Below, one piece after another: positions 21,825-34,688 of a stretch of DNA of 64,000 nt; position 1 is the first letter of the stretch, and each line of letters opens with the position of its first letter. The stretch spans positions 154,227,187-154,291,186 of the forward strand of contig JAUPFV010000001.1 of NCBI GenBank assembly GCA_036936605.1. Reading direction: 5' to 3'. Position numbers and translations under genes: made by a program. The notes beneath the pieces were generated by a model. The model searched no databases. It was not told where the DNA came from and saw nothing but the letters and a program-made list of their open reading frames with translations. The stretch is from Limnanthes douglasii subsp. nivea. Lineage: Eukaryota > Streptophyta > Magnoliopsida > Brassicales > Limnanthaceae.

Positions 21825-24800
21825 CTAATAAAGACCCGTTTTACAAACCTACTATTACAAATAAAGAGTTAAGATAATTTATAAAATGTTGATAAAAAAC
21901 CCTCGACATAAAGATCCGTTTTTGAACAAGGTAATCTTTCCTCCTCTCTCCCTCTCCCTCTAACTTCCTCTCTCTCCTCCAACACTACTCCGACGACAAC
22001 GATCGTTTAACTCCGACGAATCAACACGGCACCTGCTCCGGCGAAACAACAACGGTAACTACTGCGATCGATTCAAACAAATTCATCAACGAATTCGACT
22101 GAACTGTTCGACTCTGATAACGTCATCAAATCCGATCAAGACTTCAGTCAGAGTATCAAAGTATCAACGACAACACACAACGGTAAACCAGTAAGTTTAA
22201 AGTTGTTTTACGATTTTTATTATTCAGTTAGTTTACAATTACGATTACATAAAATTCTATGGTTCGAACACACCGTTTCGAGTCTGTTTTCCACCGACGA
22301 ACAATGCTTACTCGTGTATCGCTTTAGCGAGACACGAGACGCTGTAGAAACTGATTAATCAAAATATAATTTCAATTACATAAAGCATTACTAAATGTTA
22401 CTGCTGTTGTATAGGTTTCGCAGATAGAATTTAGGTAATTGTAGGTTTTTTATATAGGTTTCGCAGATATAATTTAGGTAATTGTAGGTTTTTTATATAG
22501 GTTTCGCATCTACTAGAGTCTACTGGTTATAGATTTAATTGTGTTTTGTATCTATGATCTTCGGACAAAGAAGACTGCATACAAAAAACACAGGGATGTA
22601 ATTGAACAGATTGCGATGACATATGATGATGAAGAAGCATTTAAATTGGGGGAAAAGTTTTTAAAGCTTACAAACCATGATATAAAGATCATTTTTGGTT
22701 TAAAACATGGCGATGAAAATATGCCACTTCAAGCAAAAAGTTTTGAACCTAAGTTTTCAGAATTAGAAGATGAAGAAAAATCAAGGATAATAAAGAAGTA
22801 TTTTTCTGAGAAGACATCAAGAAAAGTTGATGGAAGTAGAGCAAGACCGATTCCTAACAAACTTATAAAGGTTCGCAAATTCCATCTTTCTCACATTTTC
22901 TGACTGTTGTAATACTTGCATAAGTTGTTTCTCATCTACTACTTCTACTTTACATAAGGTTACGCATCTATCTTTTTAAAATGTTTGATATTAAACTAGG
23001 TATCGCATCTATAACGTTAGGCCTCTTTCATATTGAACAACGTTCCGCATCTACTATGATTAAATCAGTTTTCGCATCTATCACATTAGGCCTGTTCCAA
23101 ATTAAACACGCTCCGCATCTAGTAAAATTAGTACCCGTTTCGCATCTATTATTACCGTTTACACAGGTTCCGCATCTATCTAAATATAATTACTAAAGTT
23201 TCGCATTTATCAGATTTAGAAAATGGTTTTGCTTGTTTGTAGGATGCAATAAAGATAGCAGTAATAACATTTGGACAAGAGGCAATAGAAGATGTTGTCA
23301 TACTCTTCATATTGCTAGCCTGTTCTACCTTGTTTTTATCTACATCTGGAGATGTACTAGCTTCGAAGGTGGTCTATTATGTTGAACACCTAGATAAAAT
23401 AAACAACTACAATTGGGCTGAACATGTATACTTACGATGAAGCTGACAGAAGAAGAATTTGGAGGAAAATTCCAAATAGATGAAGAAAATATTGATGTTC
23501 CTCAAGAAAATGATATTGTTCCACCAATATAACTAGTAAACCTCAACGAAGATGAAGATGATTTGCATTGGGATACGCTACAAGAACAAGCTGTAACAGA
23601 TTCTACTGATAACGAAAAAACACTTGACAATACATAGTTAAACCACGCCAAAAAGTTCCAAGAACTAAAAAGACTACAACACGACGAAGAAAACCAGTAC
23701 AGAACCTGAAAGAGAAAACTTTACCAATGGATACAGTTGGTGCCCCAATTGCAAGAAAAGTGAATACAACATCACAGATTCTTAGGAATCTAAAGAAACC
23801 TGAAAAGACAATACAAAGAGTTATAAAATAAACATTTCAGACAGGTTATACCATCTCAAAACAGAAAACAGAAGGTTGAAGAAATTACTAGCAAGAGAAA
23901 AGGTAAAAAATATATTATTATATCATATTTGCTATAAATTCCGCATCTAGTATCATCATTACAGAAGGTTGCGCATCTAGCATCATTATAACTGAAAGTT
24001 TCGCATCTACTTGTAATTAACGTTTGTCATCTATCATTCTGTTAAAAGTTCTACATCTATCATTCTGTTTCACATTTCGCATCTATCTTTATGTACACGT
24101 TCCGCATCTATCTTTATGTACGCGTTCCGCATCTAACATTTCTTTTTAGTTCCACATCTATCATTTTTTGACGTTCCGCATCTATCAATTATTTGACTTC
24201 AACGTTTCGCATCTAGGTTTATGAATGTTAATATTTCGCATCTATTATTTATCTTCTGATGTCAAATATTTCGCATCTATCTTATTATTTTACAGCAAGT
24301 TAACACAATAGCCCCAGCCCCAGCGCCAACCACAACCCCAAACCCACCCACAACCCTAACAACACCACCACCATTAGACACAGACAAACCTCACACTGAC
24401 CCAGTCTCTATCAAATATTTGCTAGATGCGAAACTCTACATAAAACCTGCAAATATGGAGAAGATGATAGGTTCGAAACCTGTGTAAATATCAATGCACA
24501 TAAAAGATTGATAGATGCAAAACCTAAGGAAATCTATAACCTGAAGACACTAGTAGATGCGAAATCTATATAAAAAACCTACAATTACCTAAATTCTATC
24601 TGCGAAACCTATACAAAGGCGGTAACATTTAGTAAGACTTTCTGTAATTGAAATTACATTTTGATTAAGCAGTTTCTACAGCGTCTCGTGTCTCGCTAAA
24701 GCGAGACACGAGTAAGAATTGTTTATCAGTGAAAAACAAACTGAAACAGTGTTTTTGAACCCTAGATTTCAGTAATCGTAATTGTAATCGAACTGAATAA

Positions 24801-25263
24801 TCGTAATCGTAAAACAGTTTTAAAGTTACTGGTTCACCGTTGTTTGTCGTCGTTAATACTCTAATAATCTGACCGGAGTTTTTATCGGAGTTGATAACGT
24901 TATCGGAGTCGAACAATGGAGTTGAATTCGTTGGAGTCGTAAGTCGGACAATGGTTTTTAAATTCGTTGGAGTCGATCGTAGTAGGCACCGTGTTGATTC
25001 GCCGGAGTAGGTACCGTGTTGATTCGCCGGAGTCAAACAGAGTAGTTAGTGCAGTTGTCGTTGGAGTATTTTTGGAAGAGAGAAAGAGCGAGAGGAAGTT
25101 AAAGAGAGAGGAAGTTAGAAAAAAAGAAAGAGGGAGAGGAGAGGTTATAGTGTTAAAAAACGGGTCTTTATATCGATGGTATTTTTAGTAGACAAATTGT
25201 AAATTATTTTGGATCTTTATTGATAATAGATTTGTAAAACGGATCTTTATTAGTATGTCTTCT
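21825..25263 (+). mobile_element. Family-A MULE, copy A3 (both arms present)
   Basis: Complete unit with left TIR from 21,825 and right TIR ending GTATGTCTTCT at about 25,263. Its left arm lacks one of the two repeated GAATTCGACTGAACTGTTCG segments present in A1 and A2, and it has an extra direct repeat AATTTAGGTAATTGTAGG before the gene (near 22,428-22,482). Confidence 0.75.
22517..24488 (+). pseudogene. DUF1985-like gene fragment in A3
   Basis: Third copy of the A1 gene fragment (offset 20,821). Exon 1 (22,517-22,870) is intact with FCIYDLRTKKTAYKKH at its start; exon 2 is 23,243-23,440. It shares the TGA and TAA lesions and adds a 1-bp deletion (CTTGACAATAC where A1 has CTTGACCAATAC) that shifts the lysine-rich segment. 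The Pro-rich exon starts at 24,297. Motif arrays lie in both introns. Confidence 0.65.
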
Positions 25264-26403
25264 TTTTTATAGTTTAAATAGATAAAGATGATGGTATACT
25301 TTCATAACGAAATAATAATTCTGTTATTTGTAATAATTAGGTGCTCTTACAAAAGTTTAGGAAGAGATTGACATGGAAGCGAATAAACTGACTGACGTAT
25401 AGGTGTTTATAGGTCAGGGTTTTACCGGAACCGAACCGGACCGTTAAACTTATCAGTTCGGATTGGACTGAACCGCTAAGCTTTTAGTTCTATAGTTTTG
25501 GAACCGGATCGTTAAACTTATCAGTTCGGATTGTACTGAACGGTTAAGCTTTTGATTCTATATTTTTGGAACCGGACCGGACCGCTAAATTTTCGGTCCT
25601 ATATTTTGGAATCGGACCGGACCGCTAGGTTTTTTGTCTGGCTTGATCCGGTCCGGTTCGGTCCAATTCTGTTCGGTTCCAGTTCTGGTTCCGTCCGAAT
25701 CTGTTTTGGTCCAGTTTCGGTTCGGTCTGTTACCGGTCCGGTCCGGTCCATTTAAAATAATATAATTAAATTAAAATTTAATTTTCAACTTTTTTTTAAT
25801 AAATAAATAACATAAAAATCAAAAGTTTAAAAGTTAATCGATAATTTTTCAATTAAAAATAGGTAATTAACTATAATATATAAAAAATTGATAATAATAA
25901 TAATAAACTAATCGGATCTAACGGTTTTATCGGTTCGATTCCTTATCGATTTTACTATTTATCAATTTTATTGATTCGGTTTTATCGGTTTACCGATTTT
26001 ATCGATTCGTTTTCTAATGGGTTTATTGGTTTTATCGGTTCGATTCCATATCAATTTGTTGTTTTGGTCTCTTATCGGTTTCAATTTTTAAGATGAAACT
26101 CCGAACTATACCATTAAAATTAGGTCCGATTATTGTAGATTAGATAATATCCGATTATTGTAGATTAGATAATATTGAATGATTGTCCGACCCATTGCCG
26201 TAATATTGAATGATTATAAGATTATATGATTAGAGATGAAACAAATTCATTTTTATTTTTACAACCCCATTATGGATGAATTCAACTTCAGTATATCCCT
26301 CACTTTTAAAACAAATTCAACTTTGACTAAAGTACGTCTTTATTTTTTTTTCTTTCCAAATTGGACCTTTTATTAAATTGAAACAGATGTCTATGCCCAT
26401 AGC

Positions 26404-26470
26404 AGCCTAATGGGCCTAATGGGGCTTTAGGGTTAGCCGTTTATCCGCGATCACTATATAACTTCTCGCA
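26404..26470 (+). promoter_or_regulatory. NPF pseudogene promoter: site II, telobox, TATA
   Basis: TGGGCCTAATGGGGC (26,411-26,425, site II-like TGGGCC), TTAGGGTTAG (26,428-26,437, telobox in reverse) and CTATATAA (26,454-26,461) lie about 100 bp upstream of ATG 26,559. Site II plus telobox is a known pairing in plant promoters active in dividing cells. The transposon block ends just upstream, near 26,372. Confidence 0.55.
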
Positions 26471-26558
26471 TCTATAAACAAACAGCATCCTCTCGCCTGT
26501 GCCTCAATCTCACAGTAAACCCTTCACATCTCTATCTCTGTTGAGGAGGAGGAGGACT

Positions 26559-28075
26559 ATGGAGGAGATAGACAAAGAACCAAATGGTGCTTCTCTTTTC
26601 GATAATCACTCTAAGGTACTAAAATCATATCACTTTCTTTCTTTCTTTCTTTTATTTACAATCATATCATACTTTAATATCATATTTTTATTGATCCCAA
26701 AGTCTATTCAGCCGATGTTTTTGAAAAATGATGCGAACTGGAAATGTATCATATATGAAAACCAAAATGGATCAAATGATGTTAACAAGAAATAATATAT
26801 TAAAGAATTGGTTTATGAACTAGTTATAATTGTATAATAAGGTGCATCGTCGTGTTGGTGTTTGCATGGAAGGTCACAGAGCTTGAAATGGTGAAGGAAA
26901 GTGAGGAAGGCATATCAAGTGTTTATACAAAAGATGGGTCATCCGATTGGCATGGAAAACCCGCGATCAAAACTAAAACTGGAGGATGGAGATGTGCAAT
27001 GTTTATTTTAGGTAACTTTTTTAATCAAATTATTTCGTACTTATATAAGAAATTGATTTTCAACTATGATTAGTAAAAACTACTCTTTTGCCAGCAACTG
27101 ACAAATTTTTGTAATTATTTATTGTCGTAATTCGCATTTCCTAATTAATACATTGTGTTACTTCGATTGCGAGGTAGGACTCATCCAATGACTATCGCAT
27201 GCTCGTTGTAGATCTAACTCAGTATGTTTCTGAAACAGTGAGCCAAGGGCTAACAACACTCGCATTCACTGGAGTAGAGGTGAACATGGTGTTGTTCTCA
27301 AAGACAGTATTGAGACAGAGCAATGCAGAGGCATCAAATACAATAAGCACATGGATAGGAACTGTCTATCTCTTTTCTTTGTTTGGTGCTTTCATCAGTG
27401 ACTCTTACATCACCAGATTCTTCACTTGTGTCTCTTTCCACCTCCTCCTCATTCTTGTAACTTATCTCTCTCATTCTATACTTTCACTAGCATTTTTTTA
27501 CTCTTCAATGCTTAAATTGTTAGATTTACTTTATTCCTTCAGGGACTAGTAGGCTTATCCATCTCAACGCAAACATTTCTACTAAAACCTCAAGGTTGTG
27601 GAAGAACAGGCCAATTATGTGACTCCCATTCTCCATCTGAAACCGCCATCTTCTATATATCAATCTACCTAATAGCAATAGGCCAAGGATCACCCGAACC
27701 TGCACTAGCAGCACTTGGAGCAGACCAATTCGACGAAGAAGACTCGAACGAAAAAGCCTCGAAAACATCATTCTATAAATATTTCTATGTCGCTATGAAC
27801 CTCGGATCTTTAGTAGCTGAAACCATCTTGGTTTATGTAGAGAACTTGGGCTATTGGGTGTTTGGTTATATAAATACCATGATGTTAAGTTTGGTGATGG
27901 CCGTTACGGCCAGGATGGGAAACCGGGTTGGGTTGCTCCGAATTTGAATGATGGGCATCTGGATCGGTATTTTTTTCTTTCGACTGGGTTAACTTTGGTG
28001 GATCTGGGTATTTTTGTTGTGTTCGCGAGACGGTATAAGAGGGTATCGTTTGAGAAACGGGATGGTAGTCATTAG
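26559..28075 (+). pseudogene. NRT1/PTR (NPF) transporter pseudogene, internally deleted
   Basis: Encodes parts of a plant NPF protein, a 12-helix proton-coupled nitrate/peptide/hormone transporter. Exon 1 (26,559-26,615; MEEIDKEPNGASLFDNHSK) has a donor GTACT. Exon 2 (~26,885-27,011) reads YTKDGSSDWHGKPAIKTKTG, GWRCAMFILG. Exon 3 (from 27,212) reads SQGLTTLAFTGVEVNMVLFS and TWIGTVYLFSLFGAFISDSY. Exon 4 (from 27,541) reads GLVGLSISTQTFLLKPQGCG and ALGADQFDEEDSNEKASKTS, as in the family. After ENLGYWVFG it jumps to the C-terminus (GKPGWVAPNLNDGHLDRYFF, FARRYKRVSFEKRDGSH, stop). Roughly half the usual ~580 residues (TM5 to TM11) are missing, and the usual ExxER of TM1 reads SETVSQG. The wording is nearest to NPF7/NRT1.5-like members from memory; subfamily unsure. 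Confidence 0.85.
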
Positions 28076-28273
28076 GCTGACCTGATACAAGAGTTAAAGT
28101 GGACTATCTTATCAGGTCAGTCTAATGACTACTATCCCGTTTCTCAAACGATACACTCTTATACCGTCTCGCGAACACAACAAAAATACCCAGATCCACC
28201 AAAGTTAACCCAGCCGAAAGAAAAAAATACCGATCCAGATGCCCATCATTCAAATTCGGAGCAACCCAATCCG
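27924..28273. repeat. Inverted duplication of the NPF 3' end (164-bp arms)
   Basis: 27,924-28,087 (end of the NPF coding region and just beyond) is repeated as its reverse complement at 28,110-28,273, separated by 22 bp. Only a few mismatches were noticed. Read-through transcription from the NPF promoter would make a long hairpin. Confidence 0.9.
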
Positions 28274-30061
28274 CTATCATCATCCCTATTCCTAATTTCC
28301 ATTAATTGGATGGAAACTATATGTGATCAATACTATATGAGATCAATGATAAAAAAACTGGTTTTTTAATTTTCATTAATTGGATGGAAACTATATGAGA
28401 TCAATGAAAAAGGTTCAGAGTGAAGTGTATCAATTACTATAATAAATATCTTAATAAAATTCATTTAATTGTCCGTTTTTTTTACCATGTCCATTTTAAT
28501 CATCCATTTACTTGACTCTTAAATCCAAATATTAAATTGTTATAATAAATGACTATCACTCTAGATACACTTTAGGTCAACCAATATCCATAGAGTAAAT
28601 AATAATATTATTGTTACTTGGTGGCCCAATATTTCAATACTTTACTTACCATAACAATCATGAATATCCTAAATTACACATGAAGACAGTTTAGTTTAAG
28701 ATTTATTTACATATCCAACATCACTTAGTTTATAATAAGCACGATGGAGTTTCTCCATCGGTACATTAACGTCCGCTAGATAAGCTGCCAACATAATGGA
28801 GTAAATTGCACTTTAAAACTATCATAAATTATTTATGACATGTTATTGAATAATATGTCCAAAATCTTTAATAAAACTATTTTAGATTCTACATATAAAA
28901 CAATTATAAATTTTGCATCCTAAATTACGTAAGAGGTTAGAGATTATAAAAATATGATGGTAAGAAACTAAACATGTAATTGCAGGAAATGTTAAGTGGT
29001 ATACAACATGTTTATGGTATTGTTGATATTTTTGAGAATATAGAATACTGTGTTACATGTTGGCTCTCAAAACAGAAGTACATGAGTCAGTCATAAATCA
29101 TATTAATTATTCAATTTGATAAATAAAAAATATTGCCCATCAACTGGAGTATTAGACCAATTCCATTGACACAAAAGAAGGTATGAAGACCAAGTTTTGC
29201 AAGAAATAAAATTATTGATCAAGAAAAAAAGAAACAACAATCATAATAAAATGAGAAAAATTAACAAAATGTAACATGTAAAAAGAATTGCCACAACATA
29301 TGCAATTGTGTAAACTGAAACACTATCGGGACAAATTAATTTAGATTGTGATGGTATGATACCATATTCTGATGTTGCTTCAAAAGAGCCAAATGTATTT
29401 TTTCCAATCATATTTTACATTTGGATTGTTATATATATTATTTTTATTTTTTATTGATTCAATTTATAACAAGGAATAGATAATGATATAGAAGTAAAAC
29501 AGGTTTTAGTAGCAGTCAAATAGCACAAAAAGAAATAGTTAGAACATAAAAGTCGGATCAATAAGTAACAACTTGAAATTCACTTATAAACCAAACTATA
29601 CATCAACACAAATTTTTGAATCAAATCAAATTAAAATATAATTATTTATTTTATTTAAAAATTATAATATCTAACTATATTTATATATTTATGAATGTTT
29701 AAAAGTCTAGTTTTTAGTAAAAGATATCATATTAAAATAAAAAATTAAAACCAATGTGACATATCTAGTATTATTTGTGAGAGGTCTCAAAAGTCAATTA
29801 TATATTAATATTTTTATATCAAATTATAATATATATTAATTAAATCTTAAAAAATTCTATCATGTTTATTTTAATCTTATATATTTTGATATATTTGATA
29901 TTTGATATTTTTTATCTTTTAAATTGTTTTTAAACAAAAGTATTTCAATAAATAAAATATTTATTTTTAATTTATAATATATTTTTAGTTGTATTTTTTA
30001 CAATAATAACTGTACCGTACCAAATCGATTATTATAATACATCAAAATTTAATGATATTCA
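28274..30061. other. AT-rich intergenic DNA, no gene seen
   Basis: No coding frame or transposon end was recognised. A short direct repeat (TTAATTGGATGGAAACTATA, then TGAGATCAAT) occurs at about 28,302 and 28,365. Confidence 0.6.
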
Positions 30062-31690
30062 TTTTTTTTTCAAAGCTAGGAAATTTTATTAATGAGAAGA
30101 ATCAATACAAATTGGAAATTAGGCCCAAAATACAATATTTGGGCGAACAAAGAATTGATTGGTCCAAATGTAAAATAAATTAGGATTGGCGCCTAAAATT
30201 GGAATGCTAATGCTTCACGCCTTTAGAAGAAGACTATCCTCTGACCCAAGGAGCAGCCAAAACAAAATTCGAAATCCAGTAGCAAAATATGTCTGCAATC
30301 TTCGACTGACATCAATTTATAGCTTTCAGTAGATAAGTCTCCGAATTTAGTTTGAGGAAGAGAAGAAAAACGCACTGAGGAGGAAAAACATGTAATGTGA
30401 CTTAGCTGGAGATTTTAGGTCATCAACTTGAACCTGATAAGAATGATTGAAATTAAACAAAGCAGAGATAAATCAAAACAAGATAAAATTATTAAGTTCG
30501 AAGGTATCCAATGCCAAATCTCTACCAGAGAAATTTATTTTAAAAGTGAGAGCTTGAAAATTGTTGTGATATATCTTCATCTTACATCTCAAGGTCTACC
30601 TAGCAAGCCAATCATATGCTAGGTTTTGGTCTCTGTAAATGTGATTGATAATTATAGAGGGAGTAATAAGAGATCTGATACTAGTAAGAATATGATCAAG
30701 AGATGTAGGATACTTCCATGTGGATAAAAGATTAATTAGAATATCTGAATCAGATTCAATATCAATATTTGATAGGCTTTTGATTTTACAGAGTTGAAGA
30801 CCGTCGTGGAGAGCTCTGGTCTCTGCTTTAATTGTGGAAAGCTTGTCGTAAATGTTACAATAGCCATGAACAATGAAACTTGATCTGTCAGGGATGATTT
30901 ATTCAATTAACCTGAAGCTAGGCTGCATGCATCAATTTTTAGTTTGTAACGATAAGTTATGAAGGAGTCTATGAGAGATGATAATTTTTTTAGGCTTCAC
31001 AAGAGGATTATAGCAATTCAAAGCCGGCACAACGAATTTAATATTTTTCTAGTGCCTGTGCTTAAACAGGTTAGCATGGTCTAAACTAGACATTATGTGT
31101 TTTATATAATTTATAGCAGACCAATGAGAGAAGATACTTCCTTTGTGTTTGACCTTGTTCCTAGTATGCCAAATAACCCACATAATTATAGCTGGAAGGA
31201 TTGAGTTAATATGAGCCTTGGTATTCCAAAATAAGCTTCTAATCATGTGAGTTGTAGTCATATAATTGCTGATCTTAATCTTCAGTAAATCTGCGAAATA
31301 ACTCCAAATTCTCAAAGCAAATTTATAAGACATGAAAAGATGATTATAAGTTTTTAAATTAAGACAAAATTGACACTTAAAACAATAACAACATGTTTAG
31401 ATTGTAATGTGGAATCAACATATAGTTTATTAGTTAGTAATCGTCGTAGTAGGAAATAAATGTTTTTGGGAGACTTTGTCAAATATGGTAGATTTTTCAT
31501 ACTTAACTCTTATGTTTTGATAATTATCTCTAGTATTGAACATTCCATCCTTAGAGGCCTTCTATTGAATCAATTCATCTACCTGAGTTTTAATTGAAAA
31601 CTTGTAGATTAAGTTAATGTTGGAAGCAGAAAATAAAAGACTAATCTTGTCTATGTTCCAATAATTGTTCTCCTAGAAAGTATTCTTTTT
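30062..31690 (-). mobile_element. 5'-truncated LINE with RNase H domain
   Basis: Minus strand. The zf-RVT-like part reads CQFCLNLKTYNHLFMSYKFA then SILPAIIMWVIWHTRNKVKH (31,365-31,130), the usual C-terminal wording of plant LINE ORF2. A plant RNase H domain follows (30,870-30,600): STIKAETRALHDGLQLCKIK, NIDIESDSDILINLL and IYRDQNLAYDWLA. The family pattern is A..EA.AL..GL, .E.DS, RE.N..AD.LA; the final Asp is replaced. The 3' end is an A-run on the minus strand (T-run 30,061-30,071 on plus) just after AATAAAA. The RT and endonuclease are missing. Dead copy. Confidence 0.75.
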
Positions 31691-33540
31691 GTCTCTAATA
31701 AATAAAATGTTATCCATATTAGAATTAAGTTTACCTCTCGCCGCAACTCTCGTCGCTTCGCCGCAATTTTTTGACCCCTCGTCGTCGTGGGGCGTCGCAC
31801 GTCGCTTAAAACTATGCGCAATATTAATTGAGATATTTGAGGGTTTCACTGATATAAAATTATTATGAACCTCTAAAAGTTGACGTAGAATAATGAATTT
31901 GAAAGTAGTAAAAAACATTTGTAAATAATAAAGTGTTTTAGTTAAAAGTGTAGAAACGAATGCAAGTTTTGTCTTCATAAGAGCGAGGTTGTTCAACTCA
32001 CCAAAACACAAGAGGGATAGCACAAAAAAAGAAAGCCAAACTCTTACGAAAAAGAGGAAATGGTGACAGCAAGTAAGGAATAACGGGTAGTATTGCCTCA
32101 AGTTCAATGGAAACCATCAGGAAGCCAAACACATGGGTACAAGATCAACATCCAGTTTGTCAGTCCAAATAATGAGTGATTGTACGAGATTCCCACTGAA
32201 GGCCTCGGTAGTGGCGTTTATAGATTTGGACTCAATTGGAGAGCATCTCCATTGTCGGATGAAACATCTCCCAAAAAGATTTGACATATCAAAGCTGTAA
32301 AAGTACGACGGCAAAAAAGATCCAGATAATCATTTGGAGGCCTTCAAAAACTTTATATTGAGTTTCGACAATGATGACAAGCTTTTGTGCCGAGCTTTTT
32401 CAATGACTTTTTAATTTGATTCGATCTGGTACCGTACAAACAAAATAATTTTGAACTGAATTTATAAACAAGTTATTTCACTTGATTTATATTATTTGAA
32501 AACAATTTGTCAATTTTGCTATTTAGATCAATTTTGTGTGTTTTACGAAGATTTTGCTTTTAATTATAGATTCATAATTTTTTTTAAAGATTTCAGCCAC
32601 AACAAATAATTGAAAAAAGTAGCTATATCGAATTGTACCAACACTTTGACATGTATATGATTCGTCCTTCTATCTTATATTTATATTGAACAATAATAAA
32701 TGGAATACTTTTAGTTGTATTACTCAATTGCTTACTACTTATACCTCTCATGTATTAGTTTACTTGTTTTGATTCTAGTTTTAGTGCATGCATGGTTGAC
32801 AACAAGGGGTGAGATTCGGTCGGTTTTTCTTTTAAATTCTCAAGCCAAACCGAAATAATTCGGTTTGTATATTATTAAACCGATTTAGTAATAAAAGAAT
32901 CGTTTTTTTTTTCAGTTTCGGTTTGTATTCGGTGCGTTAACCACCCTTCCCAGTATATAGAAGAGGAGGGGGAAGCAGTATAGCTCCTGACTTGAAGCTA
33001 AAAGTTTCTTGAACTGTTGGTCAGGCTACATAATTAGAAGCCTTTGATGAATTTCAAGCTTCCTCCTGAATACTTGTAATAAGTAACTTTTTTATGCCTA
33101 CCATGACATTGCAATTCTATAAGAACTTAAAAGTTATTGCTCTATTGAAAAAGATATATAAAGGTTACTTTCATTTTATTATCACTTGGCGATTTCTGTT
33201 CTTGCTATGCTATCTGTAAAATAAAGCTCAGTTATATATTTTAGTTTTTGACTGCAATGTCTCCTAAATTTTGAATCTCCATGGACCAATCAAATAAAAA
33301 AAAGTGAAATATAATAGTTTTTTCGATTCTGATTGGTACATGTATATATGGAGAGAAATTTAAAATAGCATTTCTCATCCTAATAAATTACATTTTATCA
33401 GAATGAAATTCAGATATGTTATAGTGCATTAATAAGAATACATTCACAACAAACGATTGCAAACAAACAACAAAAGAACAACACAAACAAACAACATACG
33501 GTACAAAACAAGTCTATATCATCTGCCAACAGATAAGTTG
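31691..33540. other. Intergenic DNA; weak repeat traces only
   Basis: 31,730-31,810 is a GC-rich patch of GTCGC repeats. ORFs at 31,673-32,107 and 32,117-32,314 have no recognisable family. 32,803-32,951 starts AAGGGGTGAGATTCGGT and ends near AACCACCCTT, suggesting a hAT-type MITE, but no target duplication was found. The rest is AT-rich. Confidence 0.4.
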
Positions 33541-33584
33541 AGTTGTGTGCATAAACTAGTTTAGATATTCATCACCATGACAAG

Positions 33585-34190
33585 TTCTTAATAGACTGTT
33601 CCCTAGATAGAGTGGCAACCTTCTGGAATCCGGTGTCAAATACGGTTGGAGTCTCTCCCGAAAATGAATCTTCTTGTCCAATCAAATACAACCAGTACTC
33701 GTGTGCGGCAACTCACTTGTTTTCTGAAAGTCAGAAACAATCAAGATTCAAAATATGTTTGTAAATCATCCCATCTTGAAAATTATGTTGCCTACCTTGC
33801 GTAGACAGAACACCAGAGCCACTGAGTGTTATGACCCATAGAAACCCAGTCACCAGGAAATTCCGCAGCTGTTTGCTCTCCTCCTAGTGGAGCGAATTGG
33901 CCGAAATGGTTATACCTTGTAAATATGCAACTCAATACATATTATACAAACAGTCATCCATATAAGTTTAAAATAAGCCAGTTTTTGAAGGGTCTATACT
34001 GTGAAGATAATATAACAAATAATTTGTGTTCTGTGTTGCTAATATTATATGCATTATATCTCCAAAGGCAACATGAAATAAAGCACTCATAGTAGTTTGA
34101 TATAAACATGCCAAAGCCACGCTCATTGATCAGATATCCCACTCTCTTCCCTCTGTTGAAGAAATTGGCATTGAACAGATAAGGCTGAAA
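33585..34190 (-). pseudogene. Unrecognised host gene, 3' exons
   Basis: Three protein-like segments in order on the minus strand: PYLFNANFFNRGKRVGYLIN followed by ERGFGMFISNYYE (34,188-34,090), then YNHFGQFAPLGGEQTAAEFP, GDWVSMGHNTQWLWCSVYA (33,915-33,796), then AAHEYWLYLIGQEDSFSGET, PTVFDTGFQKVATLSREQSI and a stop. Exon 2 has a good acceptor and an AAG|GTAGGC donor, and its phase fits exon 1. The third segment does not join in frame with the visible splice sites, so the gene is probably broken or the splice site is unusual. Composition and phase suggest a real host protein; the family was not recognised. The TRIM at 34,689 lies upstream of it. Confidence 0.5.
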
Positions 34191-34688
34191 AACAACAAGA
34201 ATACAAGCAAGCAGTAGCATGTCTCATTCTAGCATAATAATGTGTAATGTGGGTAAAATTATAAACACTACCATGCTAAGGAAAACAACAGATAATTTGC
34301 AAGACTGAGCAAGAGTCTACTAGTCTAGTACATTGTATCTAATTAACAACAATCATAAAATAAATGCAGTAAATACAATATAGTTTTAACTGAAAGTCTC
34401 GGTTTTAATCCACGATCAATCAAAGTCGTATTTCTTCCTCTCATCCGGTAAAAAAACAATCAAACAACAACAAATCTAAATCTCGGCTTTAATCCACGAT
34501 CAATCAAGGTCGTATTTCTTCTTCCCATCCTGTAAAAAAACAATCAAACAACAACAAATCTAGTAAATGCAACAACGCATTAAACAACAAATCTAGTAAA
34601 TGCAACAACGCATTAGATAATAAGCTACTGACTTCCATAAGATAATAAGCTAGTAAACTCTTAGTTGTTTGTTAATAGTACACATACC

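Larger units (their letters stand above)
17795..26372. repeat. Duplicated block, copies 2+3 of 1-5,795
   Basis: Matches the window start from base 17,795. The core is present twice in tandem. The first unit runs 17,795-21,470 and lacks the right arm of the element. The second runs 21,491-26,372 and lacks the first ~540 bp. They meet at a 20-base junction (21,471-21,490) reading ATCTCGTGATGGATCAGACA. ATCTCGT precedes the same breakpoint in copy 1 (near 526-540); the rest is filler. Compared with copy 1 there is a deletion of roughly 200 bp near 26,225. The block ends where the NPF promoter region begins. Confidence 0.85.

Noticed and set aside
31673..32314. Two minus-strand ORFs of 144 and 65 codons
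   Set aside because: No recognisable family; nearby GTCGC repeats and the LINE edge make chance ORFs likely.
32803..32951. hAT-type MITE (AAGGGGTGAGATTCGG ... AACCACCCTT)
   Set aside because: Ends match only loosely and no 8-bp duplication could be found.
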